A stretch of 64,000 bases of DNA from Caenibius sp. WL (GTDB lineage: Bacteria > Pseudomonadota > Alphaproteobacteria > Sphingomonadales > Sphingomonadaceae): assembly GCF_019803445.1 (NCBI RefSeq), contig NZ_CP081844.1, positions 2,988,501-3,052,500 of the forward strand, written 5' to 3'. Both the position numbers and the translations under genes were made by a program. The notes beneath the pieces are model-generated. The model saw nothing but the letters and a program-made list of their open reading frames with translations. It ran no database searches and was not told the origin of the DNA. This document shows, piece by piece, positions 25,659-34,736 of the stretch (position 1 is its first letter; every line of letters starts with the position of its first letter).

Positions 25659-27590
25659 ATGTCCACCAATGAAAAGCTTGCCAACGCGTTGAAATCCCTG
25701 CCGCTTGCGGACAGCCCCGAACTTGCGGGCGCACTGGCTGAAGCGAATGTGCCGACATTGCTGGCCGCCTATGTCCACCTGTCGCGCGATACGGCGATGC
25801 TTGATCGCTTCGCCCCGCACATCAAGCCCGCCTTTTCCGGCGAACCGACCGTTATCCCCGACGATCTCTCCGCTGAACTGCGCACGAAGATGCACCGCCT
25901 GCTGACCACCGGCGAAGGGCTCCACCGCGACACCCCTTCCGATGCGCTGATGCAGCAGATCATGTCCGCCACCGTGGGCGAAAAGGTGGAGGATGAATTC
26001 GTCGACGTGGTGTTCGACCAATGCGGTTTCCGCCCGTGGATCGACCGTTCCAAAGTCGAAAGCCGGCCCACCCCGCCCACGAACTTCAAGGTTCTGGTGA
26101 TCGGCGCCGGGCTGACCGGCATGGCCGCCGCGACCAAGCTGCGCGAAGCGGGCTACGATTACGTGGTGATCGAAAAGAACGGCGATGTCGGCGGCACCTG
26201 GTACGAAAACCGTTACCCCGGCGTCGGTGTCGACACGCCCAGCCACTTCTACAGCTTCAGCTGGGAAATCTGGCCCGACTGGACGCATTACCACCCGCAG
26301 GGCGCGGATATGCAGCGCTATCTGCTGAGCGTGGCGGACAAGTACGACCTGCGCGACAAAGTGCGCTTCAACACCGCTGTCGAAACGCTGGTCTATGACG
26401 AGAAATCCGCCACCTGGACGGTGACGGTGCGCAATCCCGACGGTTCGCACGAGGATATCGTCGCCAATGCGGTGATCAACGGCCATGGCCCGGTCAACCG
26501 CTTCAAGTGGCCCGATATCCCCGGCCTGCACGATTTCAACGGCCCGGTGGTCCACACCGCCGCCTGGCCTGCCGATCTCGACGTGACGGGCAAGCGCGTG
26601 GCCGTGATCGGCACCGGCGCCAGTTCGGCCCAACTGGTCGGCGCGATCGCCCCCAAGGTCGCGCAGATGAACGTCTATCAGCGCACGCAGCACTGGGTGC
26701 TGTTCAACCCGGAAATCGCCCACGAGGTGAGCGACGGGATGAAATGGGCGCTGACCCATATCCCGACCTATCTCGAATGGTTCCGCTTCCGCGTGTACTG
26801 GTTCGCGGCCGACGGGCTGTTCGGCAACGTGCTGAAAGATCCGGAATGGGAAGGCAACGATCTGGCCGTGTCCGCCGCCAACGAAGGCATCCGCCAGTAT
26901 GCGCTGCAATATCTCAACACCAAGCTGGCCGACCGCCCGGACGTGATCGAAAAGCTCACGCCCGATTTCCCGATCTTCTCCAAGCGCATCATCCTCGATA
27001 ACGGCTGGCTCGATGCGCTGGCGCGCGACAACGTCCATCTCGAAAACGGTGGCATCGCCCGCATCCTGCCCAATGGCGTGGAAGCCAAGGACGGCACGTT
27101 CTACGAATGCGACGTGATCCTCTGCGCCACCGGTTTCGATGTCGCCAAGATGATCGGCAATCTCACCGTCAAGGGCGTGGGCGGCCGCGATCTGGGCGAG
27201 GAATGGGGCGATGAAGACGCGCGCTCCTACATGGGCATGGTCATGCCGGGCTATCCGAACCTGTTCTGGACGGTCGGCCCCAACAGCGCGCCCAATCACG
27301 CCGCCGGGCAGAACATGATTTCGGAATGCCAGGTGAACTGGATCGTCGAGGCACTGGATCGCATCGTCGCGGCCGGCGCCAAGGCGTTCGAGATCAAGCA
27401 GGAAGCTTTCGATGCGTGGAACCGCAAAGTAGACGAACGCATGCCGCAGATGATCTGGACCCATCCGAAAGCCAACAGCTACTACAACAATTCCAAGGGC
27501 CGCGTGTATCTGTCGTGGCCGTGGCGTCTGGTCGATTTCTTCGTCGAAACGCGCCAGCCGGAAGAAGGCACCTATACGCTGCACAAGTAA
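25659..27590 (+). CDS. Baeyer-Villiger monooxygenase (FAD/NADPH), 4-hydroxyacetophenone monooxygenase type
   Basis: A 643-residue protein. A roughly 145-residue N-terminal extension precedes the FAD Rossmann motif VLVIGAGLTGMAAATKLREAG, as in 4-hydroxyacetophenone monooxygenases. The fingerprint FNGPVVHTAAWP (FxGxxxHxxxWP, near residue 293) and the NADPH Rossmann motif VAVIGTGASSAQ follow. It inserts oxygen next to a ketone to give an ester or lactone. Its promoter carries site A, and a strong terminator follows the gene at 27634. Confidence 0.93.
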   Translation: MSTNEKLANALKSLPLADSPELAGALAEANVPTLLAAYVHLSRDTAMLDRFAPHIKPAFSGEPTVIPDDLSAELRTKMHRLLTTGEGLHRDTPSDALMQQIMSATVGEKVEDEFVDVVFDQCGFRPWIDRSKVESRPTPPTNFKVLVIGAGLTGMAAATKLREAGYDYVVIEKNGDVGGTWYENRYPGVGVDTPSHFYSFSWEIWPDWTHYHPQGADMQRYLLSVADKYDLRDKVRFNTAVETLVYDEKSATWTVTVRNPDGSHEDIVANAVINGHGPVNRFKWPDIPGLHDFNGPVVHTAAWPADLDVTGKRVAVIGTGASSAQLVGAIAPKVAQMNVYQRTQHWVLFNPEIAHEVSDGMKWALTHIPTYLEWFRFRVYWFAADGLFGNVLKDPEWEGNDLAVSAANEGIRQYALQYLNTKLADRPDVIEKLTPDFPIFSKRIILDNGWLDALARDNVHLENGGIARILPNGVEAKDGTFYECDVILCATGFDVAKMIGNLTVKGVGGRDLGEEWGDEDARSYMGMVMPGYPNLFWTVGPNSAPNHAAGQNMISECQVNWIVEALDRIVAAGAKAFEIKQEAFDAWNRKVDERMPQMIWTHPKANSYYNNSKGRVYLSWPWRLVDFFVETRQPEEGTYTLHK

Positions 27591-27633
27591 GCATGCGGGC
27601 CGGGGCGCACGGCCGCGCCCCTTCGCCGCACAG

Positions 27634-27672
27634 GACGGCCGCCCCGCGCATCACCGGGGCGGCCGTCTTTTT
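27634..27672 (+). terminator. Rho-independent terminator
   Basis: GACGGCCGCCCCG (27634 to 27646) pairs over 13 bases with CGGGGCGGCCGTC (27655 to 27667), followed by TTTTT. It ends the monooxygenase transcript. Confidence 0.9.
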
Positions 27673-27758
27673 GCGTGCGGTGCGGGAAACCGGAAAGCGC
27701 ATGGCGGGCGCCCGGCGAAGCTGTTACAGGCCCGCGCAATCAACTGAGGAAGCGGGAC

Positions 27759-28103
27759 ATGCTGGCGACAATTCAACCGGGTACGACGTTCAAGGACAAT
27801 CTTCAGCACTTGCCGCCCGTCGACGGCGTGGAACGCATCGACCTGATCGACGAGAACGGCGCCGTGGCCGCCAGCATCGAGAACCAGCCGGGCAAGCAAG
27901 GCTCGCTCGCCGTCTATCACTATCTCAAGCAGGCTTTTGGCGCTCTGAATGCGGAAGCGGCCGAACACGGCCTGGCCGTGTTTGCCGAACACACGGCGGA
28001 TGCGCGCAACCGCCCGGGCGCACATCCCAATGTCGATCGCCTGCTTGCCATCGCCGCCGGCGGGGCGCCGCTGCGGATCGAAGTCATCGCCGCCAGCCGC
28101 TGA
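27759..28103 (+). CDS. Hypothetical protein, DUF2322-like
   Basis: A 114-residue cytoplasmic protein from ATG 27759 behind GAGGAAGCGGG. FKDNLQHLPPVDGVERIDLIDENG, VAASIENQPGKQGSLAVYHYL and HPNVDRLLAIAAGGAPLRIEVI match my memory of the DUF2322 family, which has no known function. It is not obviously linked to the catabolic genes. Confidence 0.72.
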   Translation: MLATIQPGTTFKDNLQHLPPVDGVERIDLIDENGAVAASIENQPGKQGSLAVYHYLKQAFGALNAEAAEHGLAVFAEHTADARNRPGAHPNVDRLLAIAAGGAPLRIEVIAASR

Positions 28104-28141
28104 CCGGCTTCTGGCGCCCGATGCGTGCGAACACCCCACCC

Positions 28142-28247
28142 CGTTCGTCCTGAACCTGTCGAAGGCCACGCGCCGCCATTGGCCCCATGCGCTGGTGGCA
28201 TAGCCGCTATCGTGGGGCGCGTCCTTCGACAGGCTCAGGACGAACGG
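28142..28247. repeat. Interspersed inverted repeat pair, 25-base arms
   Basis: CCGTTCGTCCTGAACCTGTC starts the left arm (28142 to 28166) and its complement with one mismatch occupies 28223 to 28247. A further copy of the arm starts near 29074. This is a common sphingomonad-type dispersed palindrome located outside genes. Confidence 0.8.
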
Positions 28248-28324
28248 ATGGGGGACTTGGGGGCATTGGCTTCGCTCCCGTATTTCTGGTCGGCTTGCCA
28301 TGCAGGCTGGCCTGAAACCCCCTT

Positions 28325-28394
28325 CGTCATTCCCGCGCAGGCGGGAATCCAGTTCTACGGTTGCGGCTGGATTCCCGCCTGCGCGGGAATGACG
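28325..28394. repeat. Perfect 28-base inverted repeat with 14-base loop
   Basis: The arm at 28325 to 28352 (core ATTCCCGCGCAGGCGGGAAT) is perfectly complementary to 28367 to 28394. It is a second, different dispersed repeat next to the first; the long perfect arms could form a cruciform or RNA stem. Confidence 0.85.
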
Positions 28395-28481
28395 AGGTTT
28401 GGGCTGCATGGGAATGGGAACGGCAGTATCCCCCCGGCAAAACACTTTCCTACACGCCCGAAATCTGCCCTAACCTGCCGG

Positions 28482-29054
28482 ATGACGCAGCGCAGAAACC
28501 CGTCCGCCCGTTCCCGGCAGGCAACCGCCCGGAAAACCCGCTCCCGTAAATCATCGGCCCGTCCCTTGTGGCCCGCTTACCGCCGCCTGCCCGCATTCGT
28601 GCCCGTGTCGGTGCGCGCCCGGCGCGATGGGTGGGATGCACAGCGGCAGGGGCGGTTTATCGGCTGGCTGGCGCAGACCGGTTCTGTTTCCGAAGCCGCC
28701 GCGCGGGTGGGGCGTTCGCGCGAGAGCGCCTATCGCCTGCGCCGCCGGGCCGATGCCGCAGGGTTCGCCGCCGCATGGGATGCCGCGCTGGCCGGGCGGG
28801 CCGGTATCAGGATACCGGCGCGGAAAGTCACACCCGACGATCTGCCCGCGCTCGCATTTGCCGGGCCGGTACGGGTGCGGATGTATCGCGGACGCTTTGC
28901 CGCGGTCAGCCGCCAGCCCAGCGATACCGCGCTGTTGCGGTTGCTTGCGCAATATGATCGGCTTTGCGCGGGCATGATCGGAGTGTGTGGTGGTGACGGT
29001 GCAGGGGCCGCACTTTCGGGCCGTTCTGCGTCAACCTGCGGGGTGGGGAGATGA
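28482..29054 (+). CDS. Hypothetical protein with helix-turn-helix-like region
   Basis: A 190-residue basic protein. The segment FIGWLAQTGSVSEAAARVGRSRESAYRLRRRADAAGFAAAWDAAL (about residues 59 to 103) looks like a helix-turn-helix of the kind found in sphingomonad and phage-related hypothetical proteins. The start at 28482 is chosen because the frame upstream runs through dispersed repeats. It stands alone between repeat blocks and no role is assigned. Confidence 0.6.
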   Translation: MTQRRNPSARSRQATARKTRSRKSSARPLWPAYRRLPAFVPVSVRARRDGWDAQRQGRFIGWLAQTGSVSEAAARVGRSRESAYRLRRRADAAGFAAAWDAALAGRAGIRIPARKVTPDDLPALAFAGPVRVRMYRGRFAAVSRQPSDTALLRLLAQYDRLCAGMIGVCGGDGAGAALSGRSASTCGVGR

Positions 29055-29073
29055 GAGGGGCAAAACCCACCCC

Positions 29074-29205
29074 CGCTCGTCCTGAGCCTGTCGAAGGACA
29101 CGCGCTAGGGTGTGGCTGAAGGGGCTGCCGTTCGCGCGCATCCCCTTCGGCTGGCTGCTTGCAGCAGCCGCTCAGGACAGGCTTCGGCTGGCTCAGGATG
29201 AGCGG
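29074..29205. repeat. Further copies of the dispersed 25-base repeat
   Basis: The arm CGTCCTGAGCCTGTCGAAGG lies at about 29078 to 29097 and a degenerate complementary copy (GGCTCAGGATGAGCGG) ends near 29205. The 29055 to 29331 spacer holds no gene. Confidence 0.6.
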
Positions 29206-29278
29206 ACGGGGGAGAACGGAAGGAGGTGCCGAAGGGCGCAGTACCGAACGGAGACGGAGATGCCTGTGCAACCACCCC

Positions 29279-29312
29279 AAAAAAAGGGGGCCAATCCTTG
29301 CGGACGGCCCCC
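29279..29312 (-). terminator. Rho-independent terminator of the SDR operon
   Basis: On the minus strand GGGGGCC (29312 to 29306) pairs with GGCCCCC (29292 to 29286), followed by a run of seven T. It lies 20 bases after the stop of the SDR gene at 29332. Confidence 0.8.
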
Positions 29313-29331
29313 GGATCACCACAGACAGCGC

Positions 29332-30147
29332 TCAATAACGCAGGCCGATCGCTCCATCGTGGTAGATCGAAGCCCCGGTCATGAATTTCGATTCGTCCGA
29401 GGCGAGATAGACGAAGGCATGGGCGGTATCCTCCGGCTGGCTTGAAATGCCGAGCGGGCCCATCGCGGCGAGCGCGGCTTCGGCCGCTTCGGGCGATTCC
29501 CACAGGCCCTGGCGGACATAGTCCTCGAACCCTTCGCGCAGGATCGGGGTCATCGTCATGCCGGGGTGGATCGAATTGACGCGGATGCGCTTGCGGCCCA
29601 GTTCCTGCGCGGCGCAGATCGTCAGCATCCGCCCCGCCGCTTTCGACACGTGATAGCCGATGTTGTTGGCGTTGGGCATGTAGGACGCCATCGACAGATT
29701 GTTGACGATGGCCCCGCCGCCGGGGAACCGCTGGATAGCGGATTCGAGATGCGGCACGGCATGCTTGATCCCGAGGAACAGCGCATCGTGATTGACCGCC
29801 ATCACGGTGCGCAGATCCTCCAGCGAGGTTTCCATCACCCCGCCGTGGATCGACAGCCCGGCGTTGTTCACCAGCACATCGAGCTGGCCGAACGCCGCCA
29901 CCGTATCGCCGATGACGCGTTGCCAGTCGGCTTCGCTGGTCACGTCCTGCTGCCTCAGGCGAAACGCCCCGGCATGGCCGTCACCCGCCACGGCGGCGGC
30001 AATCGCGTCCGCCTGTTCGGTGCGCATGTCGGTGCCGACCACCGCTTTCGCCCCTTCGCGCAGCAGCGCCCGGCAGACCGCCACGCCGATGTTCCCTTCG
30101 CGCCCCGCCCCGGTGACGATCGCGACTTTGCCTTCGACTCTTCCCAT
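29332..30147 (-). CDS. Short-chain dehydrogenase/reductase
   Basis: A 271-residue classical SDR. The cofactor motif is VAIVTGAGREGNIGVAVC (TGxxxGxG-like with a two-residue insertion), NNAGLS is present, and the catalytic pair is YHVSKAAG. The C-terminal segment DESKFMTGASIYHDGAIGL is normal. It is third in a minus-strand operon with another SDR (30169) and an esterase (31126). Oxidation of an alcohol released by ester cleavage is a reasonable guess. Confidence 0.9.
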   Translation of the reverse strand: MGRVEGKVAIVTGAGREGNIGVAVCRALLREGAKAVVGTDMRTEQADAIAAAVAGDGHAGAFRLRQQDVTSEADWQRVIGDTVAAFGQLDVLVNNAGLSIHGGVMETSLEDLRTVMAVNHDALFLGIKHAVPHLESAIQRFPGGGAIVNNLSMASYMPNANNIGYHVSKAAGRMLTICAAQELGRKRIRVNSIHPGMTMTPILREGFEDYVRQGLWESPEAAEAALAAMGPLGISSQPEDTAHAFVYLASDESKFMTGASIYHDGAIGLRY

Positions 30148-30168
30148 TGTGCTTGTTTCCTTTTCCGG

Positions 30169-31113
30169 TCAGGCGATGAACTGGCGGAACATCGGCCACG
30201 GCACATCGGAGGTGTACATCGAGGCATCGTCCATCGAATCCTTAGGGATTTCGAAGCTTTCCGTGCTGAACGCCGTATCGAAATTGGCCATCGCGTCCTC
30301 GATGGTCCAATCCTTGTCGGTGGCGCGATAGCCAGTCGAAACCCCGGCGAAGACACGGGCATACCCGCCGCCGCCCACCGTGAACATCTCGCCGTTGCAG
30401 GGCACGTCTTCGTGGGCCAGCATCGCGACCACCGGGGCCACCGCGTGCGGCGGGAAATCGCGGTGCATCAGCGCGTTGATTTCCGGGCCCATCAGCTCGG
30501 TCATCCGGCTGCCGGCAATCGGCATGATGCAGTTGACGCGGATGTTCCAGTTGTTGGCCGAACTGGCCGAACCGAGGCAGCGGGTGATCGCCCACACCGC
30601 GCCCTTGGCGGCGGGATAAGGCACGCCCGAGCCCATGCCGAACCACGAGCCGGAACAGACGTTGACGATGCGGCCATAATCGTTGGCTTTCATCTGCGCC
30701 CAGACTTCGCGGCAGAGATAGAACGTGCCGCTGGCGGCAACCGAAATGTCCTTGTCCCACTGTTCGTCGGTCAGCGTTTCGAGCGGGCCGCCCCCGCTGA
30801 CGATCCCGGCGTTGTTGACCAGGATATCCACCCGGCCCCAGCGCTGCATCGCATCGGCGACAATGGCCTTGGCCTCGCTGGAAGTGGCGACACTGTTGGT
30901 GTTGGCTTCGGCGATCCCGCCCCTGGCGCGGATTTCCTCGGCCGCGGCGGCGGCATAGCCCGCGTCAGCCCCGGTGCCGGTGAAATTGCCGCCCAGATCG
31001 TTGACCAGCACTTTCGCCCCGCGTTCGGCCAGCAGGCTGGCATAGGTCTTGCCCAGCCCCCCGCCCGCGCCGGTGACAATCGCCACTTTGCCGTCGAAAT
31101 TCATCTTGTCCAT
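30169..31113 (-). CDS. Short-chain dehydrogenase/reductase, HSD17B4-like
   Basis: A 314-residue SDR with VAIVTGAGGGLGKTYASLLAERGAKVLVNDLGG. This pattern is shared with the dehydrogenase part of peroxisomal multifunctional enzyme type 2 (17-beta-HSD type 4) and related 3-hydroxyacyl-CoA dehydrogenases. NNAGIVSGGG is present, and the active-site motif reads YPAAKGAVW. It is 12 bases after the esterase gene and 21 bases before the next SDR. Confidence 0.9.
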   Translation of the reverse strand: MDKMNFDGKVAIVTGAGGGLGKTYASLLAERGAKVLVNDLGGNFTGTGADAGYAAAAAEEIRARGGIAEANTNSVATSSEAKAIVADAMQRWGRVDILVNNAGIVSGGGPLETLTDEQWDKDISVAASGTFYLCREVWAQMKANDYGRIVNVCSGSWFGMGSGVPYPAAKGAVWAITRCLGSASSANNWNIRVNCIMPIAGSRMTELMGPEINALMHRDFPPHAVAPVVAMLAHEDVPCNGEMFTVGGGGYARVFAGVSTGYRATDKDWTIEDAMANFDTAFSTESFEIPKDSMDDASMYTSDVPWPMFRQFIA

Positions 31114-31125
31114 GTCCCGTTCCTC

Positions 31126-32064
31126 TCACTTGCCCGTGTGTTGTTTCAGGAAGCGCGCGGCATCCTGCAGCGCTTCGCGCGCGCCGGGCAGGAAGCCCAC
31201 CCACGAGGCGAAGCCGTGAATCATGCCGGGGTAGCGCTTACGCGCCACCGTCACCCCGGCATGTTCCAGCTTGGCCGCGAACGCTTCGGCATCGTCGCGC
31301 GAAGGATCGCATTCGGCGGTGGCGACGAATGCGGGCGCCAGCCCCTCATGGCTCGCCGCGCGCAAGGGCGAGGCCAGCGGATCGTCCTGCTGCGTGGCGG
31401 GATCGGTGAGATACTGTTCCCAGAACCAGTCCACATCGTCGCTGGTCAGCAGCGGCCCATCGGCGAATTCCTCGGCCGACGGGCTCTTGGGCCAGGGATA
31501 GTTGCACGATCCGTAGAAATTGATCTGCGCCCGCAAGGCAGGCCCGCCTTCATCGCGCGACCGCAAGGCCAGTGCGCAGGCGAGATTGGCGCCCGCGCTG
31601 TCCCCCGCCACGGCAAGCCGCGCGGGATCGCCGCCCAGTTCGCCCGCATGGGCCGCTGCCCATTGCAGCGCGGCCCAGCAATCGTCGGGCGCGGCGGGGA
31701 ACGGATGTTCGGGCGCCAGCCGGTAATCGACCGAAATCACCAGCGTTTCGCCCCACGCGCACAGCGCCCGGGCGATCATATCCTGCGTGTCGAGATCGCC
31801 GACCACGAAACCGCCGCCATGCATATAGAGCGTAACCGGAAACGGCCCTTCGCCCTGCGGGGTGTAGATCCGCAGCGCCAGATCGCCGCCCGGCCCGGCA
31901 ATCGTCCGGTCTTCCACCCCGGCGACCACCGCATCCTGCGCGGGCGGGATCGCGATCGAACTGTCGCGCACCGACTGCCGCAGCATGGCCAGCGGAATGT
32001 GGCGCACACCGGGCCAGGGCGGCATGCTGGACAGCATGGCATCGATTTGCGGATCAAGCGGCAT
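31126..32064 (-). CDS. Alpha/beta hydrolase, hormone-sensitive-lipase-type esterase
   Basis: A 312-residue protein starting at 32064 behind AAAGGAG. The HSL-family oxyanion motif YMHGGGFVVGD, the nucleophile elbow AVAGDSAGANL and the Asp and His partners (DPSRDDAEAF, GMIHGFASW) are all present. It hydrolyses carboxylic esters or lactones, which is what a Baeyer-Villiger enzyme produces. It is first in the operon running to 29332 and divergent from the reductase at 32257, with site B in between. Confidence 0.92.
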   Translation of the reverse strand: MPLDPQIDAMLSSMPPWPGVRHIPLAMLRQSVRDSSIAIPPAQDAVVAGVEDRTIAGPGGDLALRIYTPQGEGPFPVTLYMHGGGFVVGDLDTQDMIARALCAWGETLVISVDYRLAPEHPFPAAPDDCWAALQWAAAHAGELGGDPARLAVAGDSAGANLACALALRSRDEGGPALRAQINFYGSCNYPWPKSPSAEEFADGPLLTSDDVDWFWEQYLTDPATQQDDPLASPLRAASHEGLAPAFVATAECDPSRDDAEAFAAKLEHAGVTVARKRYPGMIHGFASWVGFLPGAREALQDAARFLKQHTGK

Positions 32065-32189
32065 CCTTCGGGCTCCTTTTTCGTGTTCCATCGTCGCGCC
32101 CGCCGCGCCGGAAGGGCGGCCGGAATGCGCGATGCCTGCCAATTTCATGACAGCTTGCAACGGAATACAACAGCCCGCGCCCCACGCAA

Positions 32190-32203
32190 TAAGTATTTAC
32201 TCA
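32190..32203. promoter_or_regulatory. Shared operator, site B (TAAGTA-TT-TACTCA)
   Basis: A 14-base imperfect palindrome in the divergent spacer between the esterase operon and the reductase gene (GTG at 32257). It matches sites A and C. Confidence 0.6.
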
Positions 32204-32256
32204 CTTTTGCCCCGGCCATAGAGTGCCCGCCAAACATCTTGAGAGGAGGATTGCCG

Positions 32257-33246
32257 GTGAAAGCGATGGTTCTGGATAGCTTCGGCGGGCCCGAAGTGCT
32301 GCATCTGGCGGAAATCGAAAAGCCCGTCGCCACCCCCGGCAATGTCGTCGTCCAGATCGCTTACGCCAGCGTCAATCCGGCGGACTGGAAATCGCGCGAA
32401 GGCTGGCTGGCCCGCTATTTCGATTACACGTTCCCCTTCGTCGTCGGCTTCGATGCGGCGGGCGTGGTCGCCGAAGTGGGCGAAGGCGTCACCGGCCTCG
32501 CCGTGGGGGACCGGGTGGTGACTCCGGGCAATCAGGGCATCGGCGAACGCGGCTCCTATGCCGAATATGTCCGCGCGGCAGCCGAACGCGTCATCCGCCT
32601 GCCCGACACCATCGGCTTCCGCGAGGCCGCCACCTTGCCCACCGCCGGGATGACCGCATGGGAAGCGACGCTGGACGTGGGCCAGGCAGGGGCAGGCAAG
32701 ACGGTGGTGGTCAATGGCGGCGCGGGCGGCACCGGCAGTTTCGCCATCCAGCTCGCCCGGATGGCCGGCGCGCGCGTCGCCACCACCTGCAGCCCGCGCA
32801 ATTTCGACTATGTCACCGCACTCGGCGCGGAATGCGCGATCGATTACCGGCAGGGCGATCCCTACGCCCGGATTCGCGAATGGGCGCCCGATGGCGTGGA
32901 TGTGGTGGTCGATACGGTCGGCCAGGGCACGTTCGTCGATGTGGTCGATGTGATGAAGCGCGGCGGCATCGTCGCCCCCATCGGCACGCTGATCGCGGAT
33001 GAACCCGCCATCGATCCGGCCCGCGCCGCCGCCGCCGGAATCACGGTCGTGCCAACGATTTCCCAGTTCGCCAACCAGCCGCGCCAGTTGCGCGCACTGG
33101 TGGAAGCGCTGGCGGCGGGTTCCATCGTCGCGCCCGAATATACCGTCATGCCACTGGCCGAAGCGGGCGAAGCGCACCGCCGCGTGCAAGAAGGCCATGT
33201 GCGCGGAAAAATCCTGCTGGAAGTGAACGCCGCGCTGGAGAACTGA
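32257..33246 (+). CDS. Medium-chain reductase, quinone-oxidoreductase type (MDR)
   Basis: A 329-residue protein. The GTG start at 32257 follows GAGAGGAGG at ideal spacing and begins VKAMVLDSFGGPEVL. The NADPH-binding motif is VVVNGGAGGTGSFAIQLARM. The catalytic-zinc ligands of alcohol dehydrogenases are not seen, so a zinc-independent enone or quinone reductase role is likely. It is divergent from the esterase operon. Confidence 0.9.
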   Translation: MKAMVLDSFGGPEVLHLAEIEKPVATPGNVVVQIAYASVNPADWKSREGWLARYFDYTFPFVVGFDAAGVVAEVGEGVTGLAVGDRVVTPGNQGIGERGSYAEYVRAAAERVIRLPDTIGFREAATLPTAGMTAWEATLDVGQAGAGKTVVVNGGAGGTGSFAIQLARMAGARVATTCSPRNFDYVTALGAECAIDYRQGDPYARIREWAPDGVDVVVDTVGQGTFVDVVDVMKRGGIVAPIGTLIADEPAIDPARAAAAGITVVPTISQFANQPRQLRALVEALAAGSIVAPEYTVMPLAEAGEAHRRVQEGHVRGKILLEVNAALEN

Positions 33247-33401
33247 CGGGGTTCGGCGTATGCACAGGCGTTCTGCCGCGCGCGTGCGGAAAAATTCCCC
33301 TGCACCGTGGGCATCACCCATTTGGGTTATGCGGGGTGCCTGGGCGCGGGATAGACAGTCGCGTTCCAACCTTTAAGGCCTCAGAGCTGGGAGAGTGCAG
33401 C

Positions 33402-34556
33402 ATGAAATTTTCGATTATCTACGAAGCGCAGATGGTGGACACCTCGCGCGAAAACGAACAGGCCGTGTTCCACCAGATCGTGGATCAGGCGAAGTACGCT
33501 GAAGAAATGGGCTTTGACTGCATCTGGTGCGTCGAACACACTGCCCTCACGCAGTATGCCCACATGTCGGCGCCGGAAACCGTGCTCGCCTTCATCGCCG
33601 GCGCGACCGACCGCATTCACGTCGGCCACGGCGTGGTCTGCCTTCCCCCCGCGATGAACCACCCGGTCAAGGTCGCCGAACGCATCGCCACGCTCGACAT
33701 CCTGTCGAAGGGCCGTCTGCACTTCGGGGTCGGCAAGGGCGGCACGCAGCAGGAAGCGGGCACGTTCGGGTACAATCTCGAAGAACTGCAGCCGATGATC
33801 GACGAAAGCATGTACCTGATCCCGAAGATCATGGTGCAGGACGAAATCGAACATGACGGCACCTACGTGAAGATTCCGAAGCGCCCGATCCACCCCAGCC
33901 CGTATCAGGACCCGCATCCGCCGATGTACATGGCCTGCACCCGCGAACACACGCTGGTCGCCGCCGGTGAACGCGGTATCGGCGCGCTCGTGCTCGGCTT
34001 CTCCGGCCCGGACGAAATCGCCAAGAAGAACGCGATCTACCGCGAAGCCTACCGCAACCGTAAGCCTGAAGATCAAGTCGGTTTCCGCCCGACCGAACAC
34101 CTCGCCGCGCTCTGCGCCGCGACCGTGCTCGAAGATCGCGAAAAGGCCCGCAAGATCGGCCTGCGCGGCCAGCGCTTCTTCGCCGAATCGATCGCCTACT
34201 GGTATCAGGGCGGCCCGCTGCCCACGATCGACGAAGATCTCTCGGCCGAGGAACAGGAAGCCATCCTCAACAAGGAAAAAGAACAGACCATCGCGTACCT
34301 CTCGGAAGAAGCCATTCCGGTGGGTGACGAACACCTGTCGAACTACAACGTCGCACAGGACGCATACGGCACGCCGGAAGACTGCATCCGCTACGTGCAG
34401 CGCCTGATCGACGCCGGTGCCGACGAAATCCTGTTCCTGTTCCAGATGGGCGGTATTCCGCACGACGTGATCATGGAAACGATCCGCAACATCGGTGAGA
34501 AGGTCATCCCGCACTTCCGTGCGCAGGCAGCAGCCAAGCAGGCTGAAACCGTTTGA
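33402..34556 (+). CDS. LLM-class flavin-dependent monooxygenase
   Basis: A 384-residue luciferase-like protein: MKFSIIYEAQMVD, GFDCIWCVEHTALTQY, HGVVCLPPAMNHPVKVAERIATLDILSKGRLHFGVGKG. These are typical of FMNH2-using LLM enzymes of the alkanal or heterocycle monooxygenase group. Codon choice is strongly biased toward GC-ending preferred codons with regular GAA and AAG, which suggests high expression. It is monocistronic, with a strong hairpin terminator after it. Confidence 0.88.
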   Translation: MKFSIIYEAQMVDTSRENEQAVFHQIVDQAKYAEEMGFDCIWCVEHTALTQYAHMSAPETVLAFIAGATDRIHVGHGVVCLPPAMNHPVKVAERIATLDILSKGRLHFGVGKGGTQQEAGTFGYNLEELQPMIDESMYLIPKIMVQDEIEHDGTYVKIPKRPIHPSPYQDPHPPMYMACTREHTLVAAGERGIGALVLGFSGPDEIAKKNAIYREAYRNRKPEDQVGFRPTEHLAALCAATVLEDREKARKIGLRGQRFFAESIAYWYQGGPLPTIDEDLSAEEQEAILNKEKEQTIAYLSEEAIPVGDEHLSNYNVAQDAYGTPEDCIRYVQRLIDAGADEILFLFQMGGIPHDVIMETIRNIGEKVIPHFRAQAAAKQAETV

Positions 34557-34564
34557 TGCCATAA

Positions 34565-34606
34565 GGGTGCGCGCGGCGGGGTTCCGAACTTCCGCCGCGC
34601 GCACCC
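34565..34606 (+). terminator. Long-stem terminator hairpin
   Basis: A perfect 15-base stem, GGGTGCGCGCGGCGG (34565 to 34579) with CCGCCGCGCGCACCC (34592 to 34606), followed by AACTTT. The U-tract is weak but the stem is very stable. Confidence 0.7.
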
Positions 34607-34736
34607 AACTTTCCGGCCACGCGCATAGCGTGAGCCCTCCGCTTTTCCGCACGATAGCCATGCCGCGCGGCCCCGCGTCGCCTTGATGCGCAAAAGCATT
34701 ACCTACTTTTCCCCATGATGCTCTAAGGCATCGGGG

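Noticed and set aside
28142-28394. CRISPR array
   Set aside because: The repeats are inverted, not evenly spaced direct copies, there are no regular spacers and no cas genes.
29566-32220. Very long open frame on the plus strand opposite two SDR genes and the esterase
   Set aside because: Its translation is His/Arg/Gly-rich with no domain, while the minus strand encodes three clear enzymes with catalytic motifs. Only the last part from 32257 is a real gene.
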